Below are positions 32,662-45,075 of a stretch of 64,000 bases of DNA, piece after piece. How positions within the stretch are numbered: position 1 is the first letter of the stretch; every line of letters begins with the position of its first letter. The notes below the pieces were generated by a model. That model saw only the letters and a program-made list of their open reading frames with translations, ran no database searches and was not told the DNA's origin. This DNA comes from Anniella stebbinsi. Taxonomy: Eukaryota > Chordata > Lepidosauria > Squamata > Anniellidae. The translations under genes were made by a program, and so were the position numbers. The stretch spans positions 18,903,001 to 18,967,000 of the forward strand of contig JARDYH010000002.1 in assembly GCA_029215795.1 (NCBI GenBank), in the 5' to 3' direction.

Positions 32662-33112
32662 CCACCATCAGTTGTGTTGTTTATCGTGTTGTGTGGAGTG
32701 TTACCACGCACACACAACTGATGGTACGCTATTCTGCCCAATTAAGCAACGGAGAGAAACAACGGGCTTGCAAGTTGTTTATCCCGAAGCCCGTTGTTTA
32801 AAGTGTCGTCCGAAATCAACCCCCCTCTCTCTGTGCTCTATTCCGTTTGGGAATAGAGTTCTGCCGGCCGGAGCAGCCGAAAACCCCCAGCTGCTCTGAT
32901 ACAGCCGGCAGAACGTGAGGTGCATGCTGGGATATGGCTGGAGGACTGAGGGAGGGGGGAGGGAGGAGACGCTGCAACCAAGATGGACGCCGGAACTTTC
33001 AGCTGCTCAACGGAAGGGGTAGCAACTTGTCTTGTGGGGAGACCCGCCTAGCTAACACACGGTCAGTATGCTATTTCCCCCTCCGTTGCCTAATGTGTCG
33101 TGCGAAACCAGC
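32662..33112. mobile_element. Composite Harbinger-like MITE, one end missing
   Basis: An inverted copy of the 27356-27864 family: it opens within the subterminal ATCAGTTGTGTTG text (outer 40 or so bases absent), contains CCGTTGTTTAAAGTGTCGTC with CCGAAATCAACC as the internal terminus, and ends TGTCGTGCGAAACCAGCC. Confidence 0.7.
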
Positions 33113-34089
33113 CTCTATTTCCTTTTTGTCTGTGTGTGTTTAGATTTAGGCATAAAACCTGTTTAGATTTAGGCATAAAACCTGATGGACACGTTCTGCA
33201 TCAGTTACACTTTCTGAATCCTCTTTAAAGGCAACCCAATACAGAGAACCTTTCAGTGGTCGAGCCAGGAAGCAGCTTGTCCTAGCTCCATAGGTTGAGA
33301 ATTTCCTAGTGGTCCCATGCAAGGCTGCAGGCTACCTGGCCCTAGTATTCCCTCCAATTAAAAGAACCCTGGCATAATTGACCATTTAGCTGAATAAGCA
33401 ATTCACTTCTGAATAGCACAAATATTTGGATACAAGTGTGTGGGCAGCAGACACTTTACGGATATCTCTGACAATGGAGGCCCCCGTGGGAACAAAATGG
33501 GTATAAAAGAGAAGGCAGCTATTTAGGAGGAGGTGAGTCATTAAAAAAAGATCGCCAAAGAGGTTTCTCCCCCCATTTCTAATAAACAGATTATCTGGAC
33601 CTGGCATGGCCAGTGTAGAATCTCAACTCATTAAGTTGTTTTTTTTAAAGGTTAATGTGAAGGAAGAAAGCAGAGACCTGCCTTCTCCCTGCAAGGTAGA
33701 CCTGGTTTATCCCAAAACACCAATCAAACACCCCCCTGTTGCCAAGAAGCACTGGAGTTAGCACTGTGGGTTATCCAGAAGGAAGCACACAAACTTAGGG
33801 TATTTAAGTAGGTTATGAGGGTAAGGGGAATAGGGAAGGGGAATGGAAAGGAAGAAGGCAGCAAGATTACATAGAGAGCCTTTAATACGATATCCCCAAG
33901 TAAAACAATGGCCCTGTTCAGAAGACACCTTGAACCATGGTGGCTAAGGCTTTTTTGTTCTGACTAGGGCCAATAAAACACTAACTGGTCTATCCTATAC
34001 TTCACCGAAGTAAAGGTCTCCCGGGAAAGGACCTCAGCCAGGGCTCCAAGCCAGTTCACCATCTTATGGACAAGACATAAGGGTAGCGT
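33113..34089. other. Unassigned intergenic sequence
   Basis: A 26-bp phrase (GTTTAGATTTAGGCATAAAA core) is tandemly duplicated at 33139-33183. No gene recognised. Confidence 0.45.
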
Positions 34090-35963
34090 GACCAAATGGC
34101 CAGTTTTCCCCGGAAATCTCTGAGTTTTTGTGCCCTCGTGGGGGGGGGGCTCCAGGGGGAATTTTGAATTTATTTAAAAACCTCTGGGAAAGCTGGGTGC
34201 AAGTCGTGCGATTCCAGGCCTCAGGAAAGTGAACAGGTCGCCTTTGCCTTTAGCCTGGCTGGGGAATATCCGCAAACGCGCAGATATCCTCCCAGCCACA
34301 CAAATGGCGTGGTTGATCTTCGCATTTTATGGATGCCAGAAAATGTGCGACCTCTCCCCCATGCTTGCTTGCTTGCGTTGCTGGGCTGGGGAGGATTTGC
34401 ACTTCCCTGCCCAGCCCAGGCCGCCCATCTGCCCAATGCGCCAGGCCGTGACAGGCTGCTGCCAGTGTGCCTGGTCACTGCTGCTGCGCCCGGCCAGCCA
34501 GCTGGCTGCAGCGCCTGGCCTCACCTGTCCCAGAATTCTCTAGTCTGACCTCCGGGATGAAGTCCCAGAAGTCTGTGCAGCCGCCGCCACCCACGCATCT
34601 GCCATTGATGCCTGCGCGGCCACCAGCAGCCCGAGCTGCCAACAGCCATCGCATCTGGCCAGCCGCCTCACCTGTCCCAGAATTCTCTAGTCTCGTGAGA
34701 CTTCCTGGATGAGTTCCTGGAAGTCTTGCAAGACTAGAGAATTCTGGGACAGGTGAGGTGGTGGGCTGTGGCATGACTGGTGGTGGCCTCTCAGGGCCAA
34801 GCTACAGGTGAATCTGGGTTGCCTTCAGCCTCTCTCTGCCTTATGCCAGCCAGCCGACATCTCCAGCTTCCAGCCTCAAACAATCCCCCCCCTCTGCCGA
34901 AGTCTCCCAACAGTCCAGCCAGGCTGTGCATGTACCCTGTGGCTGGGGGTAGGGTGCCAGCTTATAGCTTGGTCACATCTGATGACTCTTGTTTTTTAAA
35001 AAAACTCCGCCGCCAGCCACCTCTGTCTGCAACAACACTGGACTCTGAGATACTCTTAAAAGGCTTTGTGTGGCACACAAGCCTCTCAGAAGCTACAGCC
35101 ATCTCTGAGTTGTAACTCTGTCTGAAACTGATGCCAGCCAAAGTCTCCAACCAGCCAACACCTGCACCAACACTTGATTCTGATTCTGAGACACTCTTGA
35201 AAGGCTCTGTGTGGCATGCCAGCCTCTCAGGGTTCAGCTACAGCTATCTCTGAGTTGTGTCTTCAGTATAACGCTGTCTCTAAGAGACATGCCAGCCAGC
35301 CCAAGCCACAAATCTATCTATTTTTTTCCAGCACACACTTCAAACATTCTGCATTGCATGCCATCAGTGTAGACAGAGCCTAGCTCACAAGTGAACAAAG
35401 TGAAATGGAAGGGAAGGGGTAGCAAAGCAAAGCAACGACATGCCAGGTTCCAACATCTGTATCAACAGGACATCTGCAAAGATGAGAGCCTCTCTCTTGA
35501 CTGACACCTCTTTGTTGGTCGTGAGAGTTTTTCTCTAAGGATGACCCTTCATCGCCCATGTTGTGGAACTCTGAGAAAAAGGCCTCTGGCCTGTTCCGTT
35601 TTGCCCTGTGGGCTGCTTTGGCTGACCTCTCCTTTCCCACATTTTGATCTGTGGATGCCTCACCTCTGCTGAGCTCCAGGTGCCCGACTGCCCACCAGAT
35701 CTGCAACAGGAAAGGTGCTCTGCTTGTCCAGCACTTCTTAGCTAAAAACATGGTGCCAAGTTTCATCTCTTTATCTTTAAAAATGGCAGAGCTGTAAGCG
35801 TTTTTGTTAATTCTCATTGAAGTAGAGCTGCCCTTTGGCTGGGGAGGATGGGAAAAATCCGGATTTTGGGGGGGTCAAATTTCATAAATTCCCCCCCTTC
35901 CCAGACTTGTTACCAAAAATCCTGACAAATCCGGTTTTTTCCTGTCATATGGTCACCCTAAAT
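34090..35963. mobile_element. hAT-like element, about 1.87 kb
   Basis: TAGCGTGACCAAATGGCC on the left and TCATATGGTCACCCTA on the right are imperfect inverted ends of the TAGGGTGACCATAT type. Inside are a GC-rich left half, a long hairpin (34666-34758) and a tandem pair of about 140-bp units (about 35022-35150 and 35155-35300). The flanking octamers do not match. No transposase frame is recognisable. Confidence 0.5.
34666..34758. repeat. Near-perfect inverted repeat (arms of about 40 bp)
   Basis: CCTCACCTGTCCCAGAATTC and following TCTAGTCT pair with AGACTAGAGAATTCTGGGAC and AGGTGAGG around a short loop; AGACTTCC words extend the stem. A third copy of the arm lies at 34519-34555. Confidence 0.85.
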
Positions 35964-36916
35964 TTAAGCCTGCAGTTCCCTGGGAGTAAGTTCCATTTAA
36001 CTTAATAGAACTTACATCTGAGTAGAAATATACGGGTGCACTAAAAGGGTTCTAGGTAAAACTAATTGGCTGTGGTTACATTTGTGCTGTGCCTGGTGGC
36101 TCAGATAAAAATGTATACATTTTTTTGAAATACCTGGTAATAGATTAAAGGCCTTTTTTTTAGTTGAGTAAATCATTCTGCCCTTTTACTGGTTATATAT
36201 ATTTGTGTATTATCAAAACCTCACTGTAAGCAATTTTTTGAGATATGTGTGATAAGTGTGAGAAAATGTTAAAAAGCAGCCATTTCTTGGACAGAAAGGC
36301 CATCTTTTAAAGTTTCTTGTTTATTACAGTAACACACACCGGAAGCAAGATTTTTTTTTAAAAAAATTACCCCTTAATTGTACTGATTAAAATTTGTTTC
36401 CATGATTAATCAACTATATTAGTTGATTCATTTACTGATTAAGGCTGTAATCCAGTGCATGCTCAGTAATCATGAGTAGATCAGCTGCAAGTCCTGCTGG
36501 TCTTCTATTTTTGTCTGAATGTGTTTGTTAATAGTAACTTTTAAGGGAGTCTTGTACAGTGATATTTTTTTAAAAATGAGGGAAATGCTGTAAAGTGTAG
36601 CCTGAAGATGCTATATGACTGCTAAGGGACACCATAGCAACCTCGGCAGATCCTCTTCAACCAATCCCAGGCCTGAGAACTATCTCTTCTCACCCCATCC
36701 TGATGGAAGTCAAACATTCCCACCAGGCCCAGCTAATTCCTCCCAATTAGCGAAGTCTGACTGTGGTCTTGAGCTACTGGCATTGCCCAAGCCTCCCAGG
36801 TGTTAAAATCATACGTGCTAGCTGGGCCTTGGCTGATGGCAGGGCCCGTAAAGGAGACATGGCCTAGCCTGTCCAAGTTCCTCACAGTTAACATTGCAAT
36901 AAGAGTAAATATGTGG
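35964..36916. other. Unassigned, with one interspersed repeat
   Basis: About 35966-36040 contains TGGGAGTAAGTTCCATTT and ACATCTGAGTAG, the same repeat as at 23660. The rest shows nothing recognisable. Confidence 0.45.
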
Positions 36917-37025
36917 AGCCTTTCCAGGGGTGTTGGACTGCAACTCCCATAATTCCCAGCCAGCCTGGCCATTGGGAATTATGGGAGGTGCAGTCCAACT
37001 CCTCTAGAGGTTGCCACATTGGGGA
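36917..37025. mobile_element. Palindromic hAT-type MITE, diverged
   Basis: TTGGACTGCAACTCCCATAA pairs with TTATGGGAGGTGCAGTCCAA around a short spacer; same family as 19343-19473. Confidence 0.7.
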
Positions 37026-38284
37026 AGACAATATTAGAAGACTATAAAGATGGTATGGTCATTGCTGATAGGACATGTCTATGTGCATTTAGCTTCAGAT
37101 GTTGGTAATACTATCCACACCTATGGGATGGTTTGCTCATGGGGGACCATGTGTCCCTAAAATTGTTTGGGGGGAGTTTATGAATGGTTGCCTTGCTATG
37201 TGCAGCCATTGGGGTATCCGGGAAGAAACACCACCTTTTCTCAGAAAGCTGTTGTGTTCCTTGCTGTGCACCACAGCAGTGCTACCGAACCAGGCCAATG
37301 GGTAGCCAAGTTCCTTAGAGTGTGGTCAATTTTCATTGCCAAAGGAGTATTTTCATTTGCTTTTTTTTGGGGGGGGGGTATTCCATTTTTATTTTCTGAG
37401 CTGATGTTTGGCACAATGAAATAACACTGGTGTGAGAGCACTTTCACCCTTGAGACTTAACTTGCACTTGAACCACTGCACTTTCTATGTTAAGCTCTAA
37501 TCATTGTTGATGTGGAGGAGAAAGCAGTGTGTTCTATGCGTACACGCAACTGAACTTAGCACTTCATTTATCACACATGACTTTCATTTCCTGCCTTTCC
37601 CCCACAGTCAGTCTTTTGCAATGCCATCTATCAGGGATTCTTCCCAATAAACTTTTATTTGAGAAAGATTGGAGGGGGGAAACCGGTGTTTTTCATATCC
37701 TCTGGAAGACTGTCTTTCTTTCTAATATATATTGGCCAGCAGAGGAGGATGTTGTAGGAGAATAAAGAATAAGATAAGATATTACTCACCTATTTTCTCA
37801 CAGGTCTTTTAGTGCATGTTCTGCATTCTTTTCCGGAGTCACATTCCATCATTCACAATGAATTGGATTAGAATGTGAAATACAGCACTTAAAATGCACA
37901 CCCTTTGAATCTCTGCGAAGGGCAGATGCTTGATCCGTTTGGTGCTGCTGGGATTATTTCTGATAGTAGCACCCCATAAGCCTCTGCTCTAGCCTATAGT
38001 CAACTGTGGCATCCCGCTCTATTCTATGAATAGTTTCTGCTATTTGTTATGCAGGTAAGGTAGTAGCCTCTCAACTTAGTTTCAGAAGATGAAACCAGCA
38101 GGCCTCCACAATCCATGAGCCTGCCACAAGGAATATTGGAAACTTTTAAACGATATGGTTTTCTATTGGTAGAGTTGTTTGTTTGTTGTTTGTTTCATGG
38201 GGAATCATTCAAAAGGGCTGCCCCTTTTCACTGGTAATCCAAAATGGCACAGTCTAATCTATCACCTCATCATTCCACCAACTC
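37026..38284. other. Unassigned intergenic sequence
   Basis: No gene or clear repeat identified; a G run lies near 37369-37378. Confidence 0.4.
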
Positions 38285-38287
38285 AGT

Positions 38288-38508
38288 GGCTCAATTCGGA
38301 CGACACGATAGTCAATGGTGGGTTGACTAACCCTAACCCTAACCCTAGGGGGCACTCCCCACACAACATGGTAATAAATAATCAACTGTGGTGTGGATGA
38401 GGATCAGCGCTGAGTTGACTATGGCAGCATTCGGATGACACAATAGTCAAAACAACTGACAATTGTTTCCCCCACACCAGTTGTTTATTGTGTCGTCCGA
38501 ATTGAGCC
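38288..38508. mobile_element. Harbinger-like MITE, 221 bp, containing telomere-like repeats
   Basis: GGCTCAATTCGGACGACAC and its complement form perfect ends, and the symmetry extends three more bases outward (CAG/CTG). Inside, near the left end, are three CCCTAA-type units (about 38328-38346). The interior otherwise matches the right sub-element of the composite MITEs (ACAACTGACAATTGTTTCCC). The flanking triplets are AGT and ACT. Confidence 0.8.
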
Positions 38509-39627
38509 ACTGAGTATCTATTTTTCATTCCTGTGGCAGTTGCTGGCAGCTATATGGGGAGTTGTAGGAGGCGCTCAGCCTGTTAATCATTGTGAATGGT
38601 GAAAGGAAATTGGCAGGTTGCCTCAACCCATGAACCAGCCCTGGGAGATGGTGAGGCAATTTCTCGACCAGTGGGGTAAAGCGAGCTTCAAGTGATGTGG
38701 TTTTAAGCAGTGCTGGCTCTACCATTAGGCAGTCTACGGTGGCTGCCTCAGACAGCATATTTTGAGTCTCAGGCAAGGCAGCAAATTGTTAGTGATTTGT
38801 TGTATTTTTATTGCCAGGGATGGGGAAGAAGCGTTTGTGGGATATTTTGCCTCAGGTGCTGAAATAATTTGGCTGACATTGTGAGGATCTCGGCTGGTAG
38901 GGATACATTCTGGGCATGTGCAGCCATCACACATGCCCAGTATTCCCCTAGCTGACAACGTTGACATGAAGCACAGTGCACTGTAGTTGTGAAGTGCTGT
39001 TCCAGTTTTATTTATTTTTTATTAAAGTCAGGGGAAATGGGGGGGAGCTGGGAGGGCAGGAAGTAGGTCACCGCTCTCCTTGCCCCCAAACTCAAACCAT
39101 TCCTGAATTGGCATCCATTCATGTTTTCCAATGTACTTACGAAATGGAAATGTTTCCAGAGAAAAATAAAGCACTGGAAAATTGTCCAGCCCACATCACT
39201 GTTAAAGCCTAGATATTCCCATAGAGAAAGACATCTTTACACACAGATTCCATCTTTCCTCAAAACGAATTCTTGACACTGGCTCCAAATTCTGAAATTC
39301 ACACAAAATTAAGGCAAAAAGAGATTTAAAAAATCCAAACAAGAACAACACAGCTGGATTGCCATTCCGGAAAGTTAGCAACCTTACATTCCTCTCTCCT
39401 GGAGGGGAGATTTCAGTCCAGAACTTTTCAGTGGAATTACCTCCCAATTTTATTTCAGGTTTAGATGTGATAAAAAGCATGCAGCAGAAATCACATTCCA
39501 TAACCCAGTGATTTAAAATTGACGCATGCCAGGAACTAAGTTGATGTCAGCAAAGAGGCATAGGAAAATAGCACACAAATGAAGTAGAACAAGGACTAGA
39601 CTCATGGATTACATGAATTCCTGTACT
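38509..39627. other. Unassigned intergenic sequence
   Basis: About 38710-38890 (CTCTACCATTAGGCAGTCTA, CTGCCTCAGACAGCATATTT) resembles an old interspersed repeat. No gene. Confidence 0.4.
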
Positions 39628-39649
39628 TTTTCTTCTTCTTCTTCTTCTT

Positions 39650-39707
<58 letters not shown>
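39628..39707. repeat. (TTC)n then (TTA)n microsatellite
   Basis: About 17 TTC units pass into about 10 TTA units at the tail of a reversed LINE. Confidence 0.95.
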
Positions 39708-39708
<1 letters not shown>

Positions 39709-39800
39709 ATTTATATACCGCCCCATAGCCGAAGCTCTCTGGGTGGTTTACAAACATTAAAAGATTGAACATTAAAAAGTAAATATACAAAATATTCTTA
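39708..39800 (-). repeat. L2-clade LINE 3' tail
   Basis: CATTTATATACCGCCCCATA, GCCGAAGCTCTCTGGGTGG and TTTACAAAC: the reverse complement of the family's 3' end, preceded by the TTA run as its tail. Confidence 0.8.
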
Positions 39801-40934
39801 GATGCAATGGGAGTGTCTCCCACCCTATTTCGCCCATAGAACTCCCTATTTTCCAGACTCTGGTCCTGAATCCATACCCTTACTTTGCATCTGTTTTTCC
39901 CCCAGTGGTAAATCATTAAATTGATTGCTTTAGTTTATTTTAAAACTGCGATGACCCTCTGAACCCTAGGAAAAGTCTGAGATGGAAATCCAGTCCAAAC
40001 AAACAAAATGAAATACTAATACACATTCTATAAAGTTTAATGATATAAATACGACATCAAACTTAAACACTTTTTAAACCCATTGATGAAAGCTTAATTT
40101 TTCCCATGAAGTCAACAGGGCTTAAGTGTGCTTAACAACGGCTGGATGGTGCCCAAATGCAATGCGTCAGTCGGGCCATTTGCTCTCTGTGCCAAAGTCT
40201 AAACAATTTATAATGTCCATTGATTATATTGTACACATGCAGTATTGCAATTAATTTGCTGGTAATAATAACAACAAAACTGTTCTCTTTCCAGTGTTGG
40301 GATGGGCCAGTTTTCTCCATTGAGAGGCAGCATCTGTGTGAAAAATGTTCGGATAACCAGATTATCGGAGATATCCTGCTGTTTTTCAGTTTCTAATATA
40401 CACATATATTCCTAGTGTCCTGAAAATTTTAAAAGCTCAGCCATGAGAAAAGAAAAGCCTCCTCTCCAGGAGACTTTGTTTCAGGCTCCTAAATAAACCT
40501 GGCTTGGAGATTTCTCTCTACCTTGCTGTTAACCACTTCTATGTTAGGATCAAAGAAAGGTGTTCAGATCCTAGGGGAGTAGAAAAGGAAAAGCAATTTA
40601 AGGCACAATCCTATGCAGCTTTAGACAGAAAAACGGCTTACAACTCCCAGCATGCCCCAGCCATTGTAGACCTTTTCCCAGTCTAAATCGGTTAAGAGGA
40701 AACAGGCAGGATAGCTCCACCATCCCTTCTGATTGGTTAGGGTGGAACCGCATGTTACACGGGAAATACAGGGTTCCTAATCTTAGAACATGAATGTAGG
40801 GACAGAGTGGGTATTTGCAGAGAGGACTGGCAAGCAGGACGGAACACTGAGACTCCAACCCACTATTCCTGCCTAACCTTGCCTGGAGAGTGAACCTGGG
40901 AAGCAGGTGCACCACCACATGGGACAGATGAATC
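39801..40934. other. Unassigned, with one MITE fragment
   Basis: About 40602-40700 (GGCACAATCCTATGCAGC, CTTACAACTCCCAGCATG) belongs to the 18412-18532 palindromic family. No gene. Confidence 0.45.
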
Positions 40935-41330
40935 TGTCAATTTTGGTTTCTCTCCATTTCTCATTTTCCCAATGTTAAATTTGGTTCATCCCGAACTTAG
41001 ATTTTTTTAAAAAAGTTTGCATAAAAATTCATAAGCCTTTTTGTGCACCTTTCTTCTAATATATGCATTTTGACATGCCTTTTGATTTAATATACACATT
41101 TTGTTCAAGCAATTTCCCTAATACAATGCATTTTTGAACATTATTTTTGCAATATACACATTTATGTACATATTTTTTGATTGGAGAACTCCATTGCAAA
41201 ATTCAGAGAGGTGGGAATTTCAAAGGAAGATAAAAGTTTTGATTTGCATAGTGATTTGAACATGCAAAATTAGATAAATTTCCATTAAAATGTGAACTGA
41301 ATAAATTTCTCCCCGTCTCTAACCACCTTT
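40935..41330. repeat. AT-rich interspersed repeat with ATATACACATTT words
   Basis: TTCATCCCGAACTTAG, then repeated phrases such as AATATACACATTTTG, AATATATGCATTTTG and AATATACACATTTATG. A degenerate internal repeat of about 30-40 bp; the family is not identified. Confidence 0.45.
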
Positions 41331-41935
41331 TCCCCTGCAAATACCCGAATTTTACCCCTGTCCCCTCTGAAAATCTATGTGAACCAAGCTTAGCTGAGCT
41401 GTGTGTGTGCAAAATCAGGGAATGGGGTAAAATACAGGGGGGATATTTCATTGGACACTGGGAAGATTTAAACATCCCTTTCACCTGCTGATCCTTCCTT
41501 AAATCCCCTCAAGTGTCTTCCTGTATTTTCAGTAAATTCTGGATTGTGGAACACATATTTGTGAAGCTAACATGTTGTTCTGCCCATAGCCATGGCCACT
41601 GTTTGCATGGAAAGTGCTCCATGCTGGAAGTAGCACAAGAAGCTAGACTCACATGTTGGTTCTGTCATGGTGCCCACCTGCTGCATTGCGCTTGCTTCTC
41701 CATTCTCAGGGCCTTCTCAGGATGCCCACCCCACCCCACCAACCTTTGACAAGTTGCTTCTTGAGAGTCTTTTTGGTGGTGGCATGCCCTCCCCTGGCCA
41801 GGCCCGTACATTAACTTTCTTGCAGTGGCAGGTGAGAACTTTAATTTTCTTAGTTGCTTTCCATTTTGATTGTAATTTTTTTTAGTGCTTTTCGCTGTGC
41901 CTGTTAATGTTTCGTTATTGCTGGTTTGATTTACT
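41331..41935. other. Unassigned intergenic sequence
   Basis: About 41690-41935 resembles a decayed L2-like 3' end (CACCCCACCAACCTTTGACA and a T-rich 3'UTR-like tail). No gene. Confidence 0.4.
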
Positions 41936-42640
41936 TGCATTTTATATTTTGGTTGACGGAGTGCCTCTCCCACCATGAACCTACCCATATATTGCACTCA
42001 TCATCTAAGGCACTCCTGCAACTGCCTCCTTAGAAGGAGGCTTGGAGAATGGCAACAAGGGACAGAGCCTTTTTGGTGGTTGCACTCCAATTATGGAATT
42101 CCCCGCCTCCGGAGGTCAGGCGGGTGCCAACTTTTATTCCTTCTGGCACTTTTTGAAAATGTCGTTGTTCCAGGAAGCCTTCCCTTAATGACTAGCTGCG
42201 GTTTTGCTTCATAGAATCATATAATAGTAGAGTTGGAAGGGGCCTATAAGGCCATCGAGTCCAACCCCCTGCTCAATGCAGGAATCCACCTTGAAGCATC
42301 CCTGACAGATGGCAGTCCAGCTACCTCTTGAAGGCCTCTAGTGTGGGAGAGAGCCCACAACCTCCCTAGGTCATTGGTTCCATTGTCATACTGCTTTAAC
42401 AGTCAGGAAGTTTTTTTCTGATGTCCAGACGGAATCTGGCTTCCTGTAACTTGAGCCCATTATTCCGCGTCTTGCACTCTGGGATGATTGAGAAGAGATC
42501 CGGGCCCTCCTATTTGCACTGGTTTCTTTTAAAAATGTGCTTTAATGTGTTTTGTATTCTGTTTTTATTCATTTATTCAATTTGTCCGCTGCTCCAAAAT
42601 TCTTGAATGGGGAGCGGTATATAAATATTGTAAATAAATA
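41936..42640 (+). repeat. L2-clade LINE 3' end, split by a CR1 insertion
   Basis: GACGGAGTGCCTCTCCCACC, TGAACCTACCCATATATTGC and GTTCCAGGAAGCCTTCCC give the ORF2 end; after a gap filled by CR1 (42213-42509) the 3'UTR resumes with TTTCTTTTAAAAATGTGC and ends GGGGAGCGGTATATAAATA. The uninterrupted version is at 13145-13490. Confidence 0.8.
42213..42509 (-). repeat. CR1 LINE 3' end inserted in an L2-like element
   Basis: ATAGAATCATATAATAGTAG, AGTTGGAAGGGGCCTATAAG and GCAGGAATCCACCTTGAAGC are the reversed CR1 3' end; it runs to GATTGAGAAGAGATCC at its truncated 5' side. Confidence 0.85.
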
Positions 42641-42900
42641 AAGGAAGGAACGACTTCCCCAGAGAGGGATGCCTGGCACCAATGTTATATTTTCAATGCC
42701 AGCTTAAGACCTTCCTTTTCTCTTAGGCATTTGGCAGCATATGATAATCAGGACCTGGGATTTCTTATTGTTAAAATTGTATGTGTGTGTTGTATTATAT
42801 ACAGTATTTTTCATATTGTTAATCTTTGTAAACTCCCAGAGAGCTTTGGATATTGGTTGGTATAGAAATGAAATTAATTAATTAATGAATTTTGACTGAT
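42641..42900 (+). repeat. L2-clade LINE 3' end (second, older)
   Basis: TGCCAGCTTAAGACCTTCC, TCTTAGGCATTTGGCAGC and TAAACTCCCAGAGAGCTTTG, ending ATTAATTAATTAATG. Confidence 0.65.
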
Positions 42901-44385
42901 TTTTTTAAATTGTTAATTGTCCAGAGAACGCTGTTAACGGGCTATATTCAAACAGTGGGTTAAATCCATGCTTAGAGCAGACCTACATAAATCAAGGAGA
43001 CATATTAGTGATAACTAACGTAAGTCCCATTGATTTTATAGGTCTGTTCTAAACATGACTAAGTCTGGATCCAACTCAACAGAAATAAATACAGTTATTT
43101 GCCTCAGTGGTTGAGCTGGCCCTGCATTGCCTGGAATAGCTATCTAAATATGTTGCAAATGTTCACAAGTTTCTTGCTCTTGGTCGCCAACTATGGTGTG
43201 CAGTTATTTGCACATAGACTAATTAGTGAACTATATTGTAGTAAGTGGGCTCCACCTACTTTAATGGTTGGCTTGTGGGGAAGGCAGCAGGGGGCTGAGC
43301 TTAGGTGAGTATTTGACCCCTTTCCAGATAGGTCTACATATTTCCATTTTCAGCTATCATAGCTCAAGACAAGAGCTGAACTACAGGACATTGTTAGAAT
43401 TCTTTAGAGCCAAACTTTTGGCTGTAACCTTGGGACAAAAAAATATGTCTCTGACGGTCTAAAAGCTAATGAGATGCGGCAGGAATCTGCAAAGAGTTTT
43501 CACATATCCTGGAAAGCCATGGAGAAGAAGCCCTTTTTTAATGAAATGCTTTCCAGCTGTTGTTTGCTTTTCAAATAGCCTAGATCTAATCCAGTGTTTG
43601 CAACATCAGCACCGCATTCGAAAGGCAAATCACCAACACATGCTTCTCTCCATCACAACTTGGGTTATATGTAGATTGTGTAGTGTGGCACATGACAATT
43701 TCACTGTCAGTTAGAAAGTACAGTCTGTCATCAGCATCAGAGGAAAATAGAAAGGGAATGCCACTTACCAAATAGTTCCTTTTCATGGTGAGGATGGAAC
43801 TTCTTGGAGGTGGGTTATCTCATTTATTATGCCAAGAACATAGGGAGAACTACTTTTATCAGAAAACTGACAGAGCAGGATTCTGTTCACCACTTCGCAG
43901 AACATGATCAGAGACCGTCTTGGCAAATGATTACCACATCCTCTGATGTGTCGCCTAGAATCTTGCCCAAACTCATATCCTTGGAATGGGACTAGTCAGT
44001 TTCTTCATGCAGAGTGTCGCTCTCCCATGAGAAACAGATTAATATTGGGTGAAGCCAGGGCTTATCCAGGATTTAGTCTCGGAATATGTTTGCTGTAGTT
44101 CAGTCCCTGTAATGTGTGGCAATGTAAGAGCCCATTAGAGCATTGGTAGAATGTATTTCTCTCACCACTGTATAAGCGTAACAGCCCTTTGGGTCTGCAA
44201 GGTTTCCATGACATCCTTCAGGCCCCAACCTCTCATGCAAATGTGAGCAGAATAGGACCTTCTCCATCCCCTTCCCAAAATACTTCTCTCCACCATAGGG
44301 AAGACCATTTCCTCTCTAGATAGCGGAGCAGAAAACCTTGGGATTTCATCACCAATGAACATATGCTGCATGTGAGATATACATG
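42901..44385. other. Unassigned intergenic sequence
   Basis: About 42958-43080 (AGTGGGTTAAATCCATGC, AAGTCCCATTGATTTTATAG) belongs to the common GGGACTTA-type repeat. No gene recognised in the rest. Confidence 0.4.
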
Positions 44386-45075
44386 GGGCTACCTTTGAAA
44401 ACGGTCCGGAAACTTCAGCTGGTACAAAACAGGGCAGCCAGATTGTTAACGGGGACTGGCCAACGAGACCATATTACGCCAGTCCTTTTCCAACTTCACT
44501 GGCTGCTGATACAGGTCCGGGCCCAATTCAAAGTGCTGGTACTAACATTTAAAGCCCTAAACGGCTTGGGGCCAGGTTATCTAAAGGAACGCCTCCTCCC
44601 ATATGTACCTGCTCGGACCCTAAGATCATCTACAGGGGTCCTTCTCCGTGAGCCCCTGCCAAAGGAAGTGAGGCAGGTGGCCACTAGGAGGAGGGCTTTC
44701 TCCGCTGTGGCACCCCGGCTGTGGAATGAGCTCCCCAGAGAGGTTCGCCTGGCGCCTACTTTGTACTCTTTTCGTCGCCAGGTGAAGACCTTTTTATTCT
44801 CCCAGTATTTTAACAGTTAAATTAACTCAATTTTAATCCTTGCTGTTTTAAATTTGTATTTTAATCTGTATTAATTCCTGCTGCTTGGTTTTATTCTGGT
44901 TGTGTTTTTATATTGTATGTTATGTTGTGTTTTTAGATTGTGGCTTGTTTTATATTTTTAAAATTATTTCATGGTTTTAATTTTTGTGAACCGCCCAGAG
45001 AGCTTCGGCTATAGGGCAGTATAAAAATGCAATAAATAAACAAACAAATAAATAAATAAATAAATAAATAAAATA
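44386..45075 (+). repeat. L2-clade LINE 3' end, best-preserved copy
   Basis: The plus strand keeps an unbroken 145-codon end of ORF2 (to the stop at 44818-44820): KLQLVQNRAARLLTGTG, HITPVLFQLHWLL, FKVLVLTFKALNGLGPGYLK, AFSAVAPRLWNELPREVRLA and FLFSQYFNS. A 3'UTR with CCGCCCAGAGAGCTTCGGC and an (AAAT)n tail follow. The element is 5'-truncated, as expected for target-primed insertion, but looks recent. Confidence 0.88.
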
